Assembly: GCF_051622035.1 (NCBI RefSeq)
Contig: NC_135358.1
Location: 9,527,001-9,591,000 of the forward strand
From: Arctopsyche grandis
Taxonomy: Eukaryota; Arthropoda; Insecta; Trichoptera; Hydropsychidae
Direction of reading: 5' to 3'
DNA length: 64,000 bases
In this document: positions 1 to 9,792 of the stretch, piece after piece
Layout of the letters: the number at the start of each line of letters is the position of its first letter
Numbering within the stretch: position 1 is the stretch's first letter
The notes under the pieces: model-generated
What the model was told of the DNA's origin: nothing
What the model saw: the letters and a program-made list of their open reading frames with translations, nothing else
Database searches by the model: none
Program-made: the position numbers and the translations under genes

Positions 1-759
1 GTATATAAAAAAATAAAAAAAAATCAGAAACTGTCAAAAAATAACTCGGATACAAATCGGTCGCTTCACACAGAAATAGACATAGAGAATCGATGGGAAT
101 GTTTATGAATGAGCGAGTCCCGATACGTGCACTTTAGTGTCATTTAAAAAAACGTCAAATTCATTGAACGCATCCAACTTTCGTCGAAACGAAAATAATA
201 AATTCAAATAAAAACAAAATGTCAATAATTCGAAACAAAAATAAAAACAAAATGTCAATTAGAAACAAAAGTTTGAATGAGATGAAATAAATAAATTAAA
301 AAAAACAAAAGAAGAGAGAAGTCGGGGCGAGCGAGCTAGCGGTGGTGAAGTCGAATGTGCAATCGCGAGTTTGACGTGAGGCTGTAGAGCGAGCGAACGA
401 CGACGACGACGCGAACGACAACAACGAGAGCGAGATGAGTGAAAGGGGACGGGGGGCGGGGGACGGGGGCGTCGGCCGCAGCGGGGCGGAGGCGTCGGGG
501 CTGCGCCACGCAAAACAACAACGCGCCGAACGCCACGGACAGCACAGGACAAACACAACAACGCGCGCCGAACGAAAACGACACAACATACATTGGCACG
601 ATTTCTCTGGTGCGGGAGGGGGAGCGGGGGGCGCGAGGGGAGGCGGGCGGGGCGCGCGAGCCGCCGACGGAGAGTGCGGCGGGGGCGGGGGGGGGGAGGG
701 GGCCGGGGGGGAGGCGGGGGGCGGGGGGGTGAGCGGGGGTCGGGGGAGGGGGGACGCAC
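1..759 (-). other. CBP/nej intron 1 (3' part outside window)
   Basis: This is intronic sequence downstream of the CBP first coding exon on the minus strand. Positions 430-759 are extremely G-rich on the plus strand (long GGGGGCGGGG runs). Positions 1-330 are A-rich. No other exon is seen. Confidence 0.6.
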
Positions 760-841
760 CTGCCGAGTCGGAGGGCCCCTGGAAGGGGTCGCGCAGCTTG
801 GCGCGCTTGCTGGGCGGCTCGTCCACCAAGTGGTCGGCCAT
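760..841 (-). CDS. nej: CREB-binding protein (CBP/p300) first coding exon, partial gene
   Basis: This exon encodes 27 residues beginning MADHLVDEPPSKRAKL and then leaves one base of a split codon. The start, acidic stretch and PPxKRAKL nuclear-localisation-like motif match the N-terminus of animal CBP/p300, the lysine acetyltransferase coactivator (human begins MAENLLDGPPNPKRAKL, from memory). The exon ends at a good donor (GGCAG then GTGCGT on the minus strand). The rest of this very large protein must lie left of the window. The ATG is the first in this frame with the family N-terminus. The exon sits in a CpG-rich island. Long overlapping open frames in the island on both strands are GC artefacts. 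The identification rests on a short but characteristic peptide. Confidence 0.8.
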
Positions 842-1400
842 GTCGACGGCGGCCGCGCTGCTGGTGTTGGCGGCGGCGGCGGCGGCGGCAGCGATGGCGG
901 CGGCCGGAGCGTCGAGTGCGCGGCGGCGGCGGCGGCGGCGACGGCGACAGCGACGGCGAACGGCGAACGGCGATCGGCGCGGGCGAGGGGCGCGGGGCGC
1001 GGGCGCGGGTGTCGGCGAAGACTGTGGCGAAGACTCGCGCTAGACGGGGGCGCCGGCTAGAGAGTCGCCATGAGAGGGGCGGAGAGGGCGCGGCGGCGGC
1101 GGTGGCGCCGGTGGCCCCCGCTGGCGCGCCCGCAGCGCGAGAACTCGGTGTCGCCGCGGCCGCACAAGATGGCGGCTGTTGATGAAAACCAATACTACGC
1201 TTGTCAGAAAATGTAGGCCTAATGTTGTGTGCGGCGCCGCCATTGGCCGGCTCGGTCACGTGCCTCGGAAGCGGCCCCGCCACCGCGCCTGCGCACACAC
1301 GCCCCGCCACCGCGTCACCTCCGCGCCGCTCTTTTCGAATCGCCGACTCGACTATTATATTTACACTTTTACGAAACCGACACAACTCGAACCCGACACG
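842..1400 (-). promoter_or_regulatory. CpG-rich promoter / 5' UTR region of CBP
   Basis: A GC- and CpG-rich block lies immediately upstream of the CBP start codon. It contains alanine-codon-like GCG repeats (about 868-955), an AAGATGGCGGC site near 1167-1177, and GCCGCCATTGG near 1232-1242, which combines a YY1-like core with a CCAAT-type ATTGG. YY1 sites of this form commonly mark start regions of animal housekeeping genes. No TATA box or transcription start could be fixed. Confidence 0.55.
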
Positions 1401-1519
1401 CTCACATCCTCGTTTATATAATAAAAACCCTTAAAAACGTACTGTTTTCACTGATCGTTTCTCTTTTGCAGGCACTCGAACGTCGAACGATATTCCTATG
1501 CCCCCAAAATACGCTCGCA

Positions 1520-1734
1520 TCTTCTTCTAATATATCATTTTGAAAGAGACTTTGTAACTATTTACGGTTTGGGTAAGAGCGTCGAAATCAAATCAAATTT
1601 CCAAGACGACGAAATGTATTTTTTTACGATTCAAATATATTTAATAAAAAAACAAATGAATGTTTACTATTAGATTGGCCATGTTTGAGCGATTTGTATT
1701 ACAAATACCGAGCGATGCCGGGTAAAACCACTGG
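1520..1734 (+). mobile_element. Short non-autonomous Helitron-like element, copy 1
   Basis: It starts with TC followed by TTCTTCTAATATATC and ends with a small GC hairpin region (accgagcgatgccgggt) and CTGG before a T. These are the usual layout of Helitron ends: 5' TC, 3' hairpin then CTRR, insertion between A and T. Copies of the same family lie at 12418-12602 (+) and 48907-49098 (-). No coding capacity. Confidence 0.55.
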
Positions 1735-2122
1735 TATTTAATAAAGAAAAACCCAAGTGATAGAATAATACTTTGATACTATTCGATAGATTGAGAAGAC
1801 GGCGTGCTAACATTAAAAACATGACCGAAAAAACTGTTCATTTTGTTGTATTTTTTTTTCTTATATATATTTTTTTTTTATTTAAATACATGGAGAAGGT
1901 GGCAAAGCCGATAGACCTACGAAGTTTGACTTAAAAAAATGACAAAATGAAAACAAAAACATTCAAACGTTTACTTTTTTTCTTCTTTCTTGTTATATAA
2001 AAGAAGAAAAAAAGTAAACGAAATAGTAGAAAATACTAAAAGAAGAAAAATAAAGTATCTGAAACGGTAAAATAACAACTAAAAGAAAACAAAAGTATAG
2101 AAAAGAAAAATGACAAAAACCC

Positions 2123-2282
2123 TTAAAATTTAAGCAAAACATCTGATTTATTTTTAGAAATATTAAGGTTTTCAGAATTTACTACATTGTTGGGAAGACT
2201 ATTCCAAACTGTAACCACTCTGTTTGAAAAGAAGAAATCTCTGATCAATTTATGCGATTTTTCTTTTTGGAGATACATTTGT
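2123..2282 (-). pseudogene. C-terminal fragment of a non-LTR retrotransposon reverse transcriptase
   Basis: The minus strand encodes about 52 residues ending in a stop, including FFFSNRVVTVWNSLPNNVVN. The pattern 'xNRVVxxWNSLPxxVV' is typical of the last residues of jockey/CR1-type ORF2 proteins. No upstream RT or endonuclease domain remains. This is a 5'-truncated LINE end. Confidence 0.6.
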
Positions 2283-2519
2283 ATTTTTTTTATATATACA
2301 TATATAATGGCACAGGTACAGAATAAAAATTCAATAAAAGAGAAATAGAGTAAAATAAAATAGGTGCGAATATTTAAAAAAAAATTAAATTCTTATTAAA
2401 GTGAGTGATTTTTATTTATCTGTGATCTATATTTGTACTGGTAGGTAAATTGCGGTTTTTTTTAATAGAACAGTAATGTGCGGTGATAAAAAAGAAATTA
2501 AATTACAAAACCAGTAAAT

Positions 2520-2655
2520 ATAAATTAAACAATGGATGCGAATAAATCAACCACAGATTTGCTTCTTCACCTTAGTCGTAAAAGTACTGATAGAGCTAGA
2601 AAATAAATCAGGGCAATCATCTGTACAATCGTAAAGACGGCATATCCTTACAATT
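2520..2655 (-). repeat. Dispersed repeat, probable LINE 3' UTR piece (copy A)
   Basis: Read on the minus strand this segment (tttacgattg...gatgattgccctga...ggtgaagaagcaaatctgtggttgattt) matches 49846-49950 on the plus strand with scattered differences and small indels. Similarity continues weakly into the following AT-rich stretch ending near a TATCACC motif. It is interpreted as the tail of a retroelement family. Class not certain. Confidence 0.4.
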
Positions 2656-2659
2656 GTAC

Positions 2660-5600
2660 TATTAAATAAGGTATTATTATCAAAATTAAATAATCAAACT
2701 AATATTGTCGCCGAGTAGACGGCGATATTGGAGTACAATGAAAGAGTTCGCAAATGAATCCATTTAAAAGCTGTGCTGGAGAATCTTCGACTAAATGTTT
2801 CATCGACGTGCCGCTAGTTATTTAAACTTTACATCATTTTCAATTTCAATTTCAATTTAAGAGACTTTACATCATTTTCCTCTCATAAATTCGATTTATC
2901 AGAGGAAGATTCCTGAAAATATTGCACGAACCGACGTATGTCCGCTCGAATAGAAGAAATGCCCGTAAGAGTTTGAAACTACGATAAACCGTCTTCTAGA
3001 AAGGATGTTCGTTTTTAGAATTCCGTTGAATAAATGATGTATTTTTACTTCAAAAAATCATTCTTGCCGGTATTTAAGTTTTGCCGTAAAAATTTGCCTC
3101 GATTGAAAAATTTTGTCGTTATTTTCATTATTTGAAAAATAAGTATAACTTTCAACTCGGTAGCGAACCCTAACTTAAAATCTTGTGAAGGGAAAGGATG
3201 AAAAACATAAAATAAAATTCAGCTTTTTCGCATTAAAAAACTTCTAAATAACTTTCTTTGGTTATTTTCCTAATTATTTTTTAGGTTTCGGGTACGTCAC
3301 TATCCGAACGAATCGCCTAAAAACTTTTATAGTTAATAATTATTTTTTAATTTACAACTAAAACATTAGATACGAACGGGCCGAGAAAAATTATTGAACC
3401 CGTAACGAACTTGTGCTTCCTTCCCTTCCTTTTTTTCAAATTTTCACTATTCAATAAATAATTTTAAAATATTTAAAACGAATTTTTTTAAAAAATATTT
3501 TATAATAAAATATTATACCTATATACGATATTAAGGAAATTTGGTTTTGTAATAAATATATAACAATATTTTCGATTTTTTCGTATCGTTCGGTTTCCTT
3601 TATTTTATTTATAATTTTACGCTGACAGATTTATATTATATATCTCAAATTTTACCTTGAATCTAATTATAAATCTTCTTTTAATATACATACATAAATA
3701 ATACATGCATTTTTATATGTATATCGAAAATAATCTACAATAATACCTAATCGAAACCACATTGCACAATTTATTTTTCTTAAAACCGCAAAATTGTATA
3801 TCTAACATTTTATCATATTTCGAAATGAATAAATTGTCAACGAAATCTTATTTTATCTAATGCTCATATGCTATTTAACAATAGAAGAATTCAAATGTGA
3901 GAGAGATCAGAGAAACCAATGTTTGAATACGATTTCAATCCGCGACTGCGACCCGCAATCATGGGAAAATATAAATATATAATTATTTTGCACCCAAAAG
4001 GGTTAACACAAAATTCAATAATGAACTTTAATAAATATCGTACTGGGAATAATTTATTTTTAAGGCATGAGGATAATTTACTTTTAAACTTTTTTGTTGC
4101 TATCGCGTTATCGGGATAAATGCGTAAAAATGTGCTCTTTTTGAATTTGAAATGCTTTTTGTATGCATACATATAACTACGTACATACTCGTATGTACTT
4201 GCAACATTTTCAATATACATTGACGTTAAGGAAAAATTTGTAATTATTATACATATTTCCTATTGCGATATCTGTCATTTGTTCACTTCAAAATGTCAAT
4301 GAATAAATTTTGGTATCAAAATAGCCTACTGTTTTTAGTTTTTCACGATCGAAATATTATATCGAGAACTATGTATTATTAACATGTGCAATAAATATCG
4401 TATTCATAAATGGCAATAAAAATATATATAATTGAAAAATGTTAAAATATGCAAAATTTTTCATTTCCGGTTTCAGTTCATATTTTAAAATTTTCTAAAA
4501 TGTAAGTAAGTACGTCTCATAATAAAATGTTTCTATTCAGTCCAAGTTTATACATTCAACACAATATCATATATTACATTAACAACACAGTAAACATATG
4601 CACAACTGATAAGCATTTCGAAAAGGATGATCTTCGACTGACCTCAAACTTATAGTAGAATGCCTTCTCAGCAATACACGTGTCATTGGGCTGAAATATT
4701 CAAATCAATAGAATTCTTGTAAAAATTTGGAAAAATTAAATTCAAATATGTGTACCTATACAATTGAATGACCAGTAAATACTGGAAAATTAATGTTATT
4801 TTTATACTACACCATTTTTAAATTTCATACTTAATCAGTTCCAGAATAATTTTATCACGCGATTGAGCGAGATCACAAATAAAATAAAAATTCAAAGACT
4901 GATAATTGTTTTTTGATATTATTATTTTTTAAGATATAACAGTTTGGTTAGTAATTGTTTTAAATGAAAAGAACAGTTGATTCTTTTGCTCGATGTGGTG
5001 CATAATTTATAAATCAAAAATGAAAACGAAAAAAGACCAATCTGAAAAACAAATATCTCGGATATGGTCAAAAATATTTAAAAAAAATGCAAAAATATTA
5101 ATCAAAGCCGATACTTTCCTCAGAACGAATAAAATAAAAATATTTTGAGAAATAAAAATTTCCATTTTGACCAGCTTTTTTTTTATTTTGTAACGAGTTT
5201 GATTAAATATGTTTAAACAGAATTTCTTTTTAAATGTCGAATAAAGCATTAAACTAGTTAGAAAAAAATCTTGGTCACGCGAGTATGAGAAATATTAGAG
5301 TTGTTGGCATACTAAGATCGTTGGCCGATTGGGTTTGAAGCTTTTTAAGAACTCTGTAACATAAAATGAGCATCCTTCTACCCTCAGTGGTACTCCATTT
5401 CACTAAATACTATCTGATGGCAATATATTAATTTACCGTCATTTTGATTGTTTTAGGGGGTGGGGGGAGGGGTGAAGCAAAACATTACGTTTTTTAGATA
5501 TTTTTTATTCGTGGTATCGTTAGTTTTATTTTTATTGTATACTATTTACGAATCAATTTAATTCAACTTTTCAAATTTATTTATTTAAATAATTTAAAAA

Positions 5601-5960
5601 TCATACTATATGGGAGGATTAATTTAAACCAGTTATATCAATAATTTAATTAATTAACCAGTTATAGAATTAATTTAAACCATTTTCTCAAAAAAGTTCC
5701 CAAAATATGTAGATGACAAATATATCAAAGAAATGGCACCAGGCAACAATACTGTTAGTAATAAAATAGACGGGATGTCCAAGGATGTATAAACATAACT
5801 TACTGAAAATTTGAGGACAAAGAAATCTACTGGTAAAAAATCAACCATAAACGACAGGTTTTTTGCCTGTGTATATATGCATGTTACAAGACAATGTAAC
5901 ATGCATATTTACTTAACAGTAAATGAAATATAGTTTTCACTACGAGCATTTTTTTATTAT
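2660..5960. other. AT-rich intergenic stretch, no gene seen
   Basis: I see only short reading frames of random character, simple AT-rich DNA and a few direct repeats such as tttcaatttcaatttcaattt at about 2838. One minus-strand frame (3891-4220) is 109 codons but has no recognisable motif and is probably chance. Confidence 0.4.
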
Positions 5961-5967
5961 TATTAAA

Positions 5968-6160
5968 AACCTCCTTTACGTTTCACATTAAGACGACTTT
6001 TTTATATCTCTTATCCGATCGTTTTCATACTTTGCCATATTGCTTATTTTGATCATCAATATAAGTAAATGGATCCTCCACCATTAATATTGAGCAATAA
6101 TATCGTGTAAGACGCGTTTGAAATCTGCCCGGCGAGATAGTCATTGACGTTTATCCACCG
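5968..6160 (+). repeat. Dispersed repeat with CCTCCTTTACGTTTCAC end, copy 1
   Basis: The block starts acctcctttacgtttcac and contains cttatccgatcgttttcatactttgccatattgc. The same order of motifs occurs inverted at 18155-18338, and the first about 65 bp occur again at 14246-14310. It has no coding capacity and is a decayed non-autonomous element of unknown class. Confidence 0.45.
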
Positions 6161-6417
6161 TTTGTTAATGTGATGTCATATAATTATGATAGGGGGGCAT
6201 GGAAATTTTTGAAGCATTGAAGTGGGACATGAGACAAAAAAGGTTAGGAAATACTCCATGAATGTTTCATTTTAATCCAAGTGATCATCAACTATTACAT
6301 GTAGTGTTTCTTCTATATTATCATTCAATTTTACAATTTTTTTACATGCTTTTTATGTCCCAGTTGTATTATTTATTTATATATATCTTAGTTATCAAGC
6401 TAATTTAAAAAAATACA

Positions 6418-6579
6418 TATGGAGGATGAACGAATGAGACGACTGGCATGTTAATGCACGTGTTAATTATATGACAGCTGAAGACAGAGTGAGTAGTAGC
6501 TCTTCGAACCCAGCCGGGTTGGTCCCCACTCGCAGGAAGGCAACCAAACTCGACCATGTCGTATAAGCGAGCCGCCACA
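6418..6579 (-). repeat. Long terminal repeat of the TRIM-like element (3' LTR)
   Basis: 162 bp. It is identical to 7341-7502 except at two positions (gttaat/gtttat and cttcga/ctccga). It is preceded on the minus strand by the polypurine tract at about 6581-6592. Confidence 0.8.
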
Positions 6580-7155
6580 TCACTCCCCCCCCAGCATCAG
6601 CGATACCAAAATTACAAAGAAACAAATTTTACAAAAGAAAAAAATTATTGTTACACAAAGAGAAAAAATTATTACGTGGGGAGAAAAAAAAATGTTGACG
6701 TGGGTCATCCGCTGTGTACATAGGTGTACCGCCCTGAATGGTCGGTAGATTCGAGGGCGGTGACGTCGCGAGCAGGACGGTGGGTGGTCCGATGGTCGCG
6801 CGATGCGATGCTGCGGCGGCGGCGCTCTTCCGAGGCTGATGTCGGTTGGTGGGGCGGCGGGGGCGGCAGGGGCATCGATGTGGTTGATGATACTCCGAGC
6901 TGGACTGTGAGTCGTTGTGGCTCGTGGAGGTGTTGTAGCGCTACCGCCCGTCTCGGCGTGACGACGCTCGTGGAGACGGACGGGGCCTTGATGATGATGA
7001 TGATGGTGCTGAGGTGGTGTATGTCTTGTGGTGCTGGATGACCGTTCTATGTGTAGTGGATCGCGCATGACTCCACATCCAGCTGTCACGATCGTCGTCT
7101 CATTCGCTCCCCCATTTTTTAAAAGCACCTGTCGTCGACGTTGTGGCTGGACGTC

Positions 7156-7180
7156 GGTAGGTAGGTAGGTAGGTAGGTAG
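7156..7180. repeat. (GGTA)n microsatellite inside the TRIM-like element
   Basis: Six tandem GTAG/GGTA units. Confidence 0.9.
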
Positions 7181-7340
7181 CCGTGTCTGCTCGTTTATTG
7201 TCACCCGCGGGCCGCGACGCGCTCTGTTGATGGCGATGGGGGCGCGGCGGGTAGCTTCTCCCGCCTGACTCGGCGAGGCAGGGATGAGCGGCATGTTGAA
7301 ATTGATCGAGGCTGCGTGGCTCGATGTCGGGGGTCACCAG

Positions 7341-7502
7341 TATGGAGGATGAACGAATGAGACGACTGGCATGTTAATGCACGTGTTTATTATATGACAG
7401 CTGAAGACAGAGTGAGTAGTAGCTCTCCGAACCCAGCCGGGTTGGTCCCCACTCGCAGGAAGGCAACCAAACTCGACCATGTCGTATAAGCGAGCCGCCA
7501 CA
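7341..7502 (-). repeat. Long terminal repeat of the TRIM-like element (5' LTR)
   Basis: 162 bp partner of 6418-6579. On the minus strand it is followed by the candidate primer-binding site TGGTGACCCCCGACATCG at 7320-7340. Confidence 0.8.
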
Positions 7503-7540
7503 TACATCTTAATTACTTAACTCTAAAAATTATAATTAAC

Positions 7541-7700
7541 TTATATGTACTGTCCGTCACAGAGGTGTCTCTTCGCACCTCGCAAGAATGCATCCATGGT
7601 CTTAGCAGACCTGATGCACTCAGGGAGGGCATTATACATGAGCACACCCCTGTGAAAAACACCCCCAGCTGTCTTATTTTTTCTTACTCTATTTACAACT
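7541..7700 (-). pseudogene. C-terminal fragment of a second non-LTR reverse transcriptase
   Basis: The minus strand encodes RKNKTAGGVFHRGVLMYNAL followed by PECIRSAKTMDAF and a stop after about 50 residues. The 'F..G..xYNxLPxxIR.....xFxxxxK..L' pattern is characteristic of the extreme C-terminus of LINE ORF2 proteins. It abuts the target site of the TRIM-like element, so that element inserted just beside this older LINE tail. Confidence 0.55.
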
Positions 7701-9277
7701 AGTATTGATATTTATCTAAATTGTTTTCGTTAATTATTTACTTATTTCATAACTGACTTGTCCAAATAAATAGCACCAGATACCTACATTATAATTATCT
7801 ACAAAATATAAAAATAAGACATTCAAAAAATATAAATATACGCTAGTACCAAAATAAAAGGTTGTTAAGATTAAACGCTTTGGAGTAATATATGATTTTA
7901 TTGAATTTAATCACGAAATAATATGATAAATATCTAGTTGGGAATACAAATTTTTGAATAATAATAAATCGAGGTGGTAATTGGTCAACCTGGTGCGTAG
8001 AACGAGTTTACATTATACGCGTGGCAACAGTGTGTCGTGTGGCGGCTGGCATCTGATGTCAAATTGCAAACCAGTCGGTCTGCGTTAGGATGAAGAGTAT
8101 GAGTTTTCGATGCTTTTAACATTTACCAATCATCAGAGGCACTATTTCTGCAAAGATTATTGTCTACGAAATATTGTATGTCATTCACAAAAACATAATA
8201 AACCAACGTTCATTGACTTCCAGTACATTCATCAGATGGCCATATAGCTAATACCTACATACTTGATTCTATTAAATATTTGATAGTAAGTCAATTCTTG
8301 TATCCAAGTAGAACTATATATACTTTATCTAAAAAAAAATTGTATTTATATTTTGTTTGTTTAGATGTATTTATTAGCTCTATATATATGTATGTACATG
8401 CATTTTTATATGTTGAATAGTATATGAAAATAATAATGAGATGGGGGTTCTAGCCGATGCTAATAACCAGGGCCCAGGTCATATTTTATAAAATTTATAT
8501 TATAGTGTATTTTTATGCAAAAATAAAATAATAAACCCGGAAAAACAACTAACACTAATAAATTGTCTTACGTATGTGTAATTAAAAAAAAAACGGAGCG
8601 GGTCCGTAATTCTGATGATCCAGGACCCAGATTTTCTCAGAATCGCTCAATACGAGACAAATGTAGTGGCATAGAAATATTATATTTGCTCTTTTTAAAC
8701 AAAGAAATATTTCTAAATCTCATCAATTACATAGCGATGATCTAATTTGTGAAATATTTTTGGAATTATTCTATTCAACTTGAAATGAACGAAATAAGTT
8801 CTGCCTTGAGAAATAAACAAGTATTCTTTAAATTGCTTAGCAGAAATCTTTTCTTCAATAACAAAGCAATCAAAACACAAGGAAGACCTATGTAAAGTCA
8901 ATGAGATTAATTTATGTTTGCATCTTAGATGTAAAACGTAAACAAACAATATACCTATACAAACCCATCTACATAAATATAATATACAAGACATGTTATA
9001 TTATATTTTCCTTGTTGGGTTTTGTCCACCAGTGTGCGCTGTACCATATATTTTCGATACATAAATTTTAAAGAATCATTTGGCTTCTCAGATAGTAGTC
9101 ATAGGTGCAATATATTTATTAAAAATTCATAAAATGAACTACGAAGTTCAAAATGCTTTAATAATTTATTTAACAAACCCAACCTTGATTTCTTGTATTT
9201 GCAAAATATTTTAAGTATTTCTTGTTTGTCGTGCAAATTGTTATAAAAATAATTAGCGATTTAATAACTAAAAAAAA

Positions 9278-9317
<40 letters not shown>

Positions 9318-9690
9318 AAAAAATATTAACCCTTTATATAATAAGCAAAGCAATAAAACAAATAAAAGCATCTTGGGAAAATTTTACTTTGGAATGGTAA
9401 ATTCATTATTGCACCTAAAATGATTAAAAATATATATTTAACTTGTGTTAATCAGTGCATTTGCTGTGCAATCTAATTTCTCCAATCTATGCTCCAAGAA
9501 GAAATGATAAGGATATGGATAAAACAGGGTGAAATCAGTTTCAATTTAAAAACAAATAAAATAAATTCAGTCTTTCTTATTTTTTCAATTGCCTTTCACA
9601 CTATAAGTAACAATGGATAACAAACAACAACACCAAACTGCAATTTATTGTTGCAGAGGTTGAAAAACATACTTTGTAACATAAACGTTT
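7701..9690. other. AT-rich intergenic stretch, no gene seen
   Basis: No supported gene. It contains an (AT)n microsatellite at 9282-9313. The 93-codon minus-strand frame at 8713-8994 has no recognisable motif. Confidence 0.4.
9282..9313. repeat. (AT)n microsatellite
   Basis: An uninterrupted alternating AT run of about 32 bp. Confidence 0.95.
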
Positions 9691-9694
9691 TATT
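9689..9694 (-). terminator. Candidate polyadenylation signal of PGRMC
   Basis: AATAAA on the minus strand (tttatt on the plus strand), about 100 bp after the PGRMC stop. Confidence 0.5.
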
Positions 9695-9792
9695 TATATT
9701 CTTCTCAAGCTATATACATAATTATTATATAAAAATATATAAAAAATGTGAAATAAAAGTAATACAATAGGTGCTCGAAATTGACATTTCAA

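Larger units (their letters stand above)
6418..7502 (-). mobile_element. TRIM-like miniature LTR retrotransposon
   Basis: Two 162-bp direct repeats (6418-6579 and 7341-7502) flank a 761-bp interior. I count two mismatches between them, about 99% identity. On the minus strand the repeats start TGTGGCGGC and end CCTCCATA, and carry an AATAAA-like site. After the 5' repeat comes CTGGTGACCCCCGACATCG, which looks like a tRNA primer-binding site. Just before the 3' repeat lies a purine-rich GGGGGGGGAGTG tract. The flanks show TACA on both sides (6414-6417, 7503-7506), a 4-bp target duplication. ATACAT also fits if the boundaries move by a few bases. The interior encodes no reverse transcriptase, integrase or protease. 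The longest frame (6580-7128, minus) is low-complexity and unlike gag. It looks young. Confidence 0.8.

Noticed and set aside
259-1385. Long overlapping open frames on both strands (up to 349 codons)
   Set aside because: They arise from stop-poor GC-rich DNA around the CBP promoter, and consist of Arg/Pro/Ala/Gly tracts. Only the 27-residue CBP start is supported.
3891-4220. 109-codon minus-strand frame
   Set aside because: AT-driven composition, no motif, no splice context, partly open on the opposite strand as well.
6580-7128. 182-codon minus-strand frame as a gene
   Set aside because: It spans a transposon interior and is low-complexity with a hydrophobic tail from AT-rich sequence. No conserved motif.
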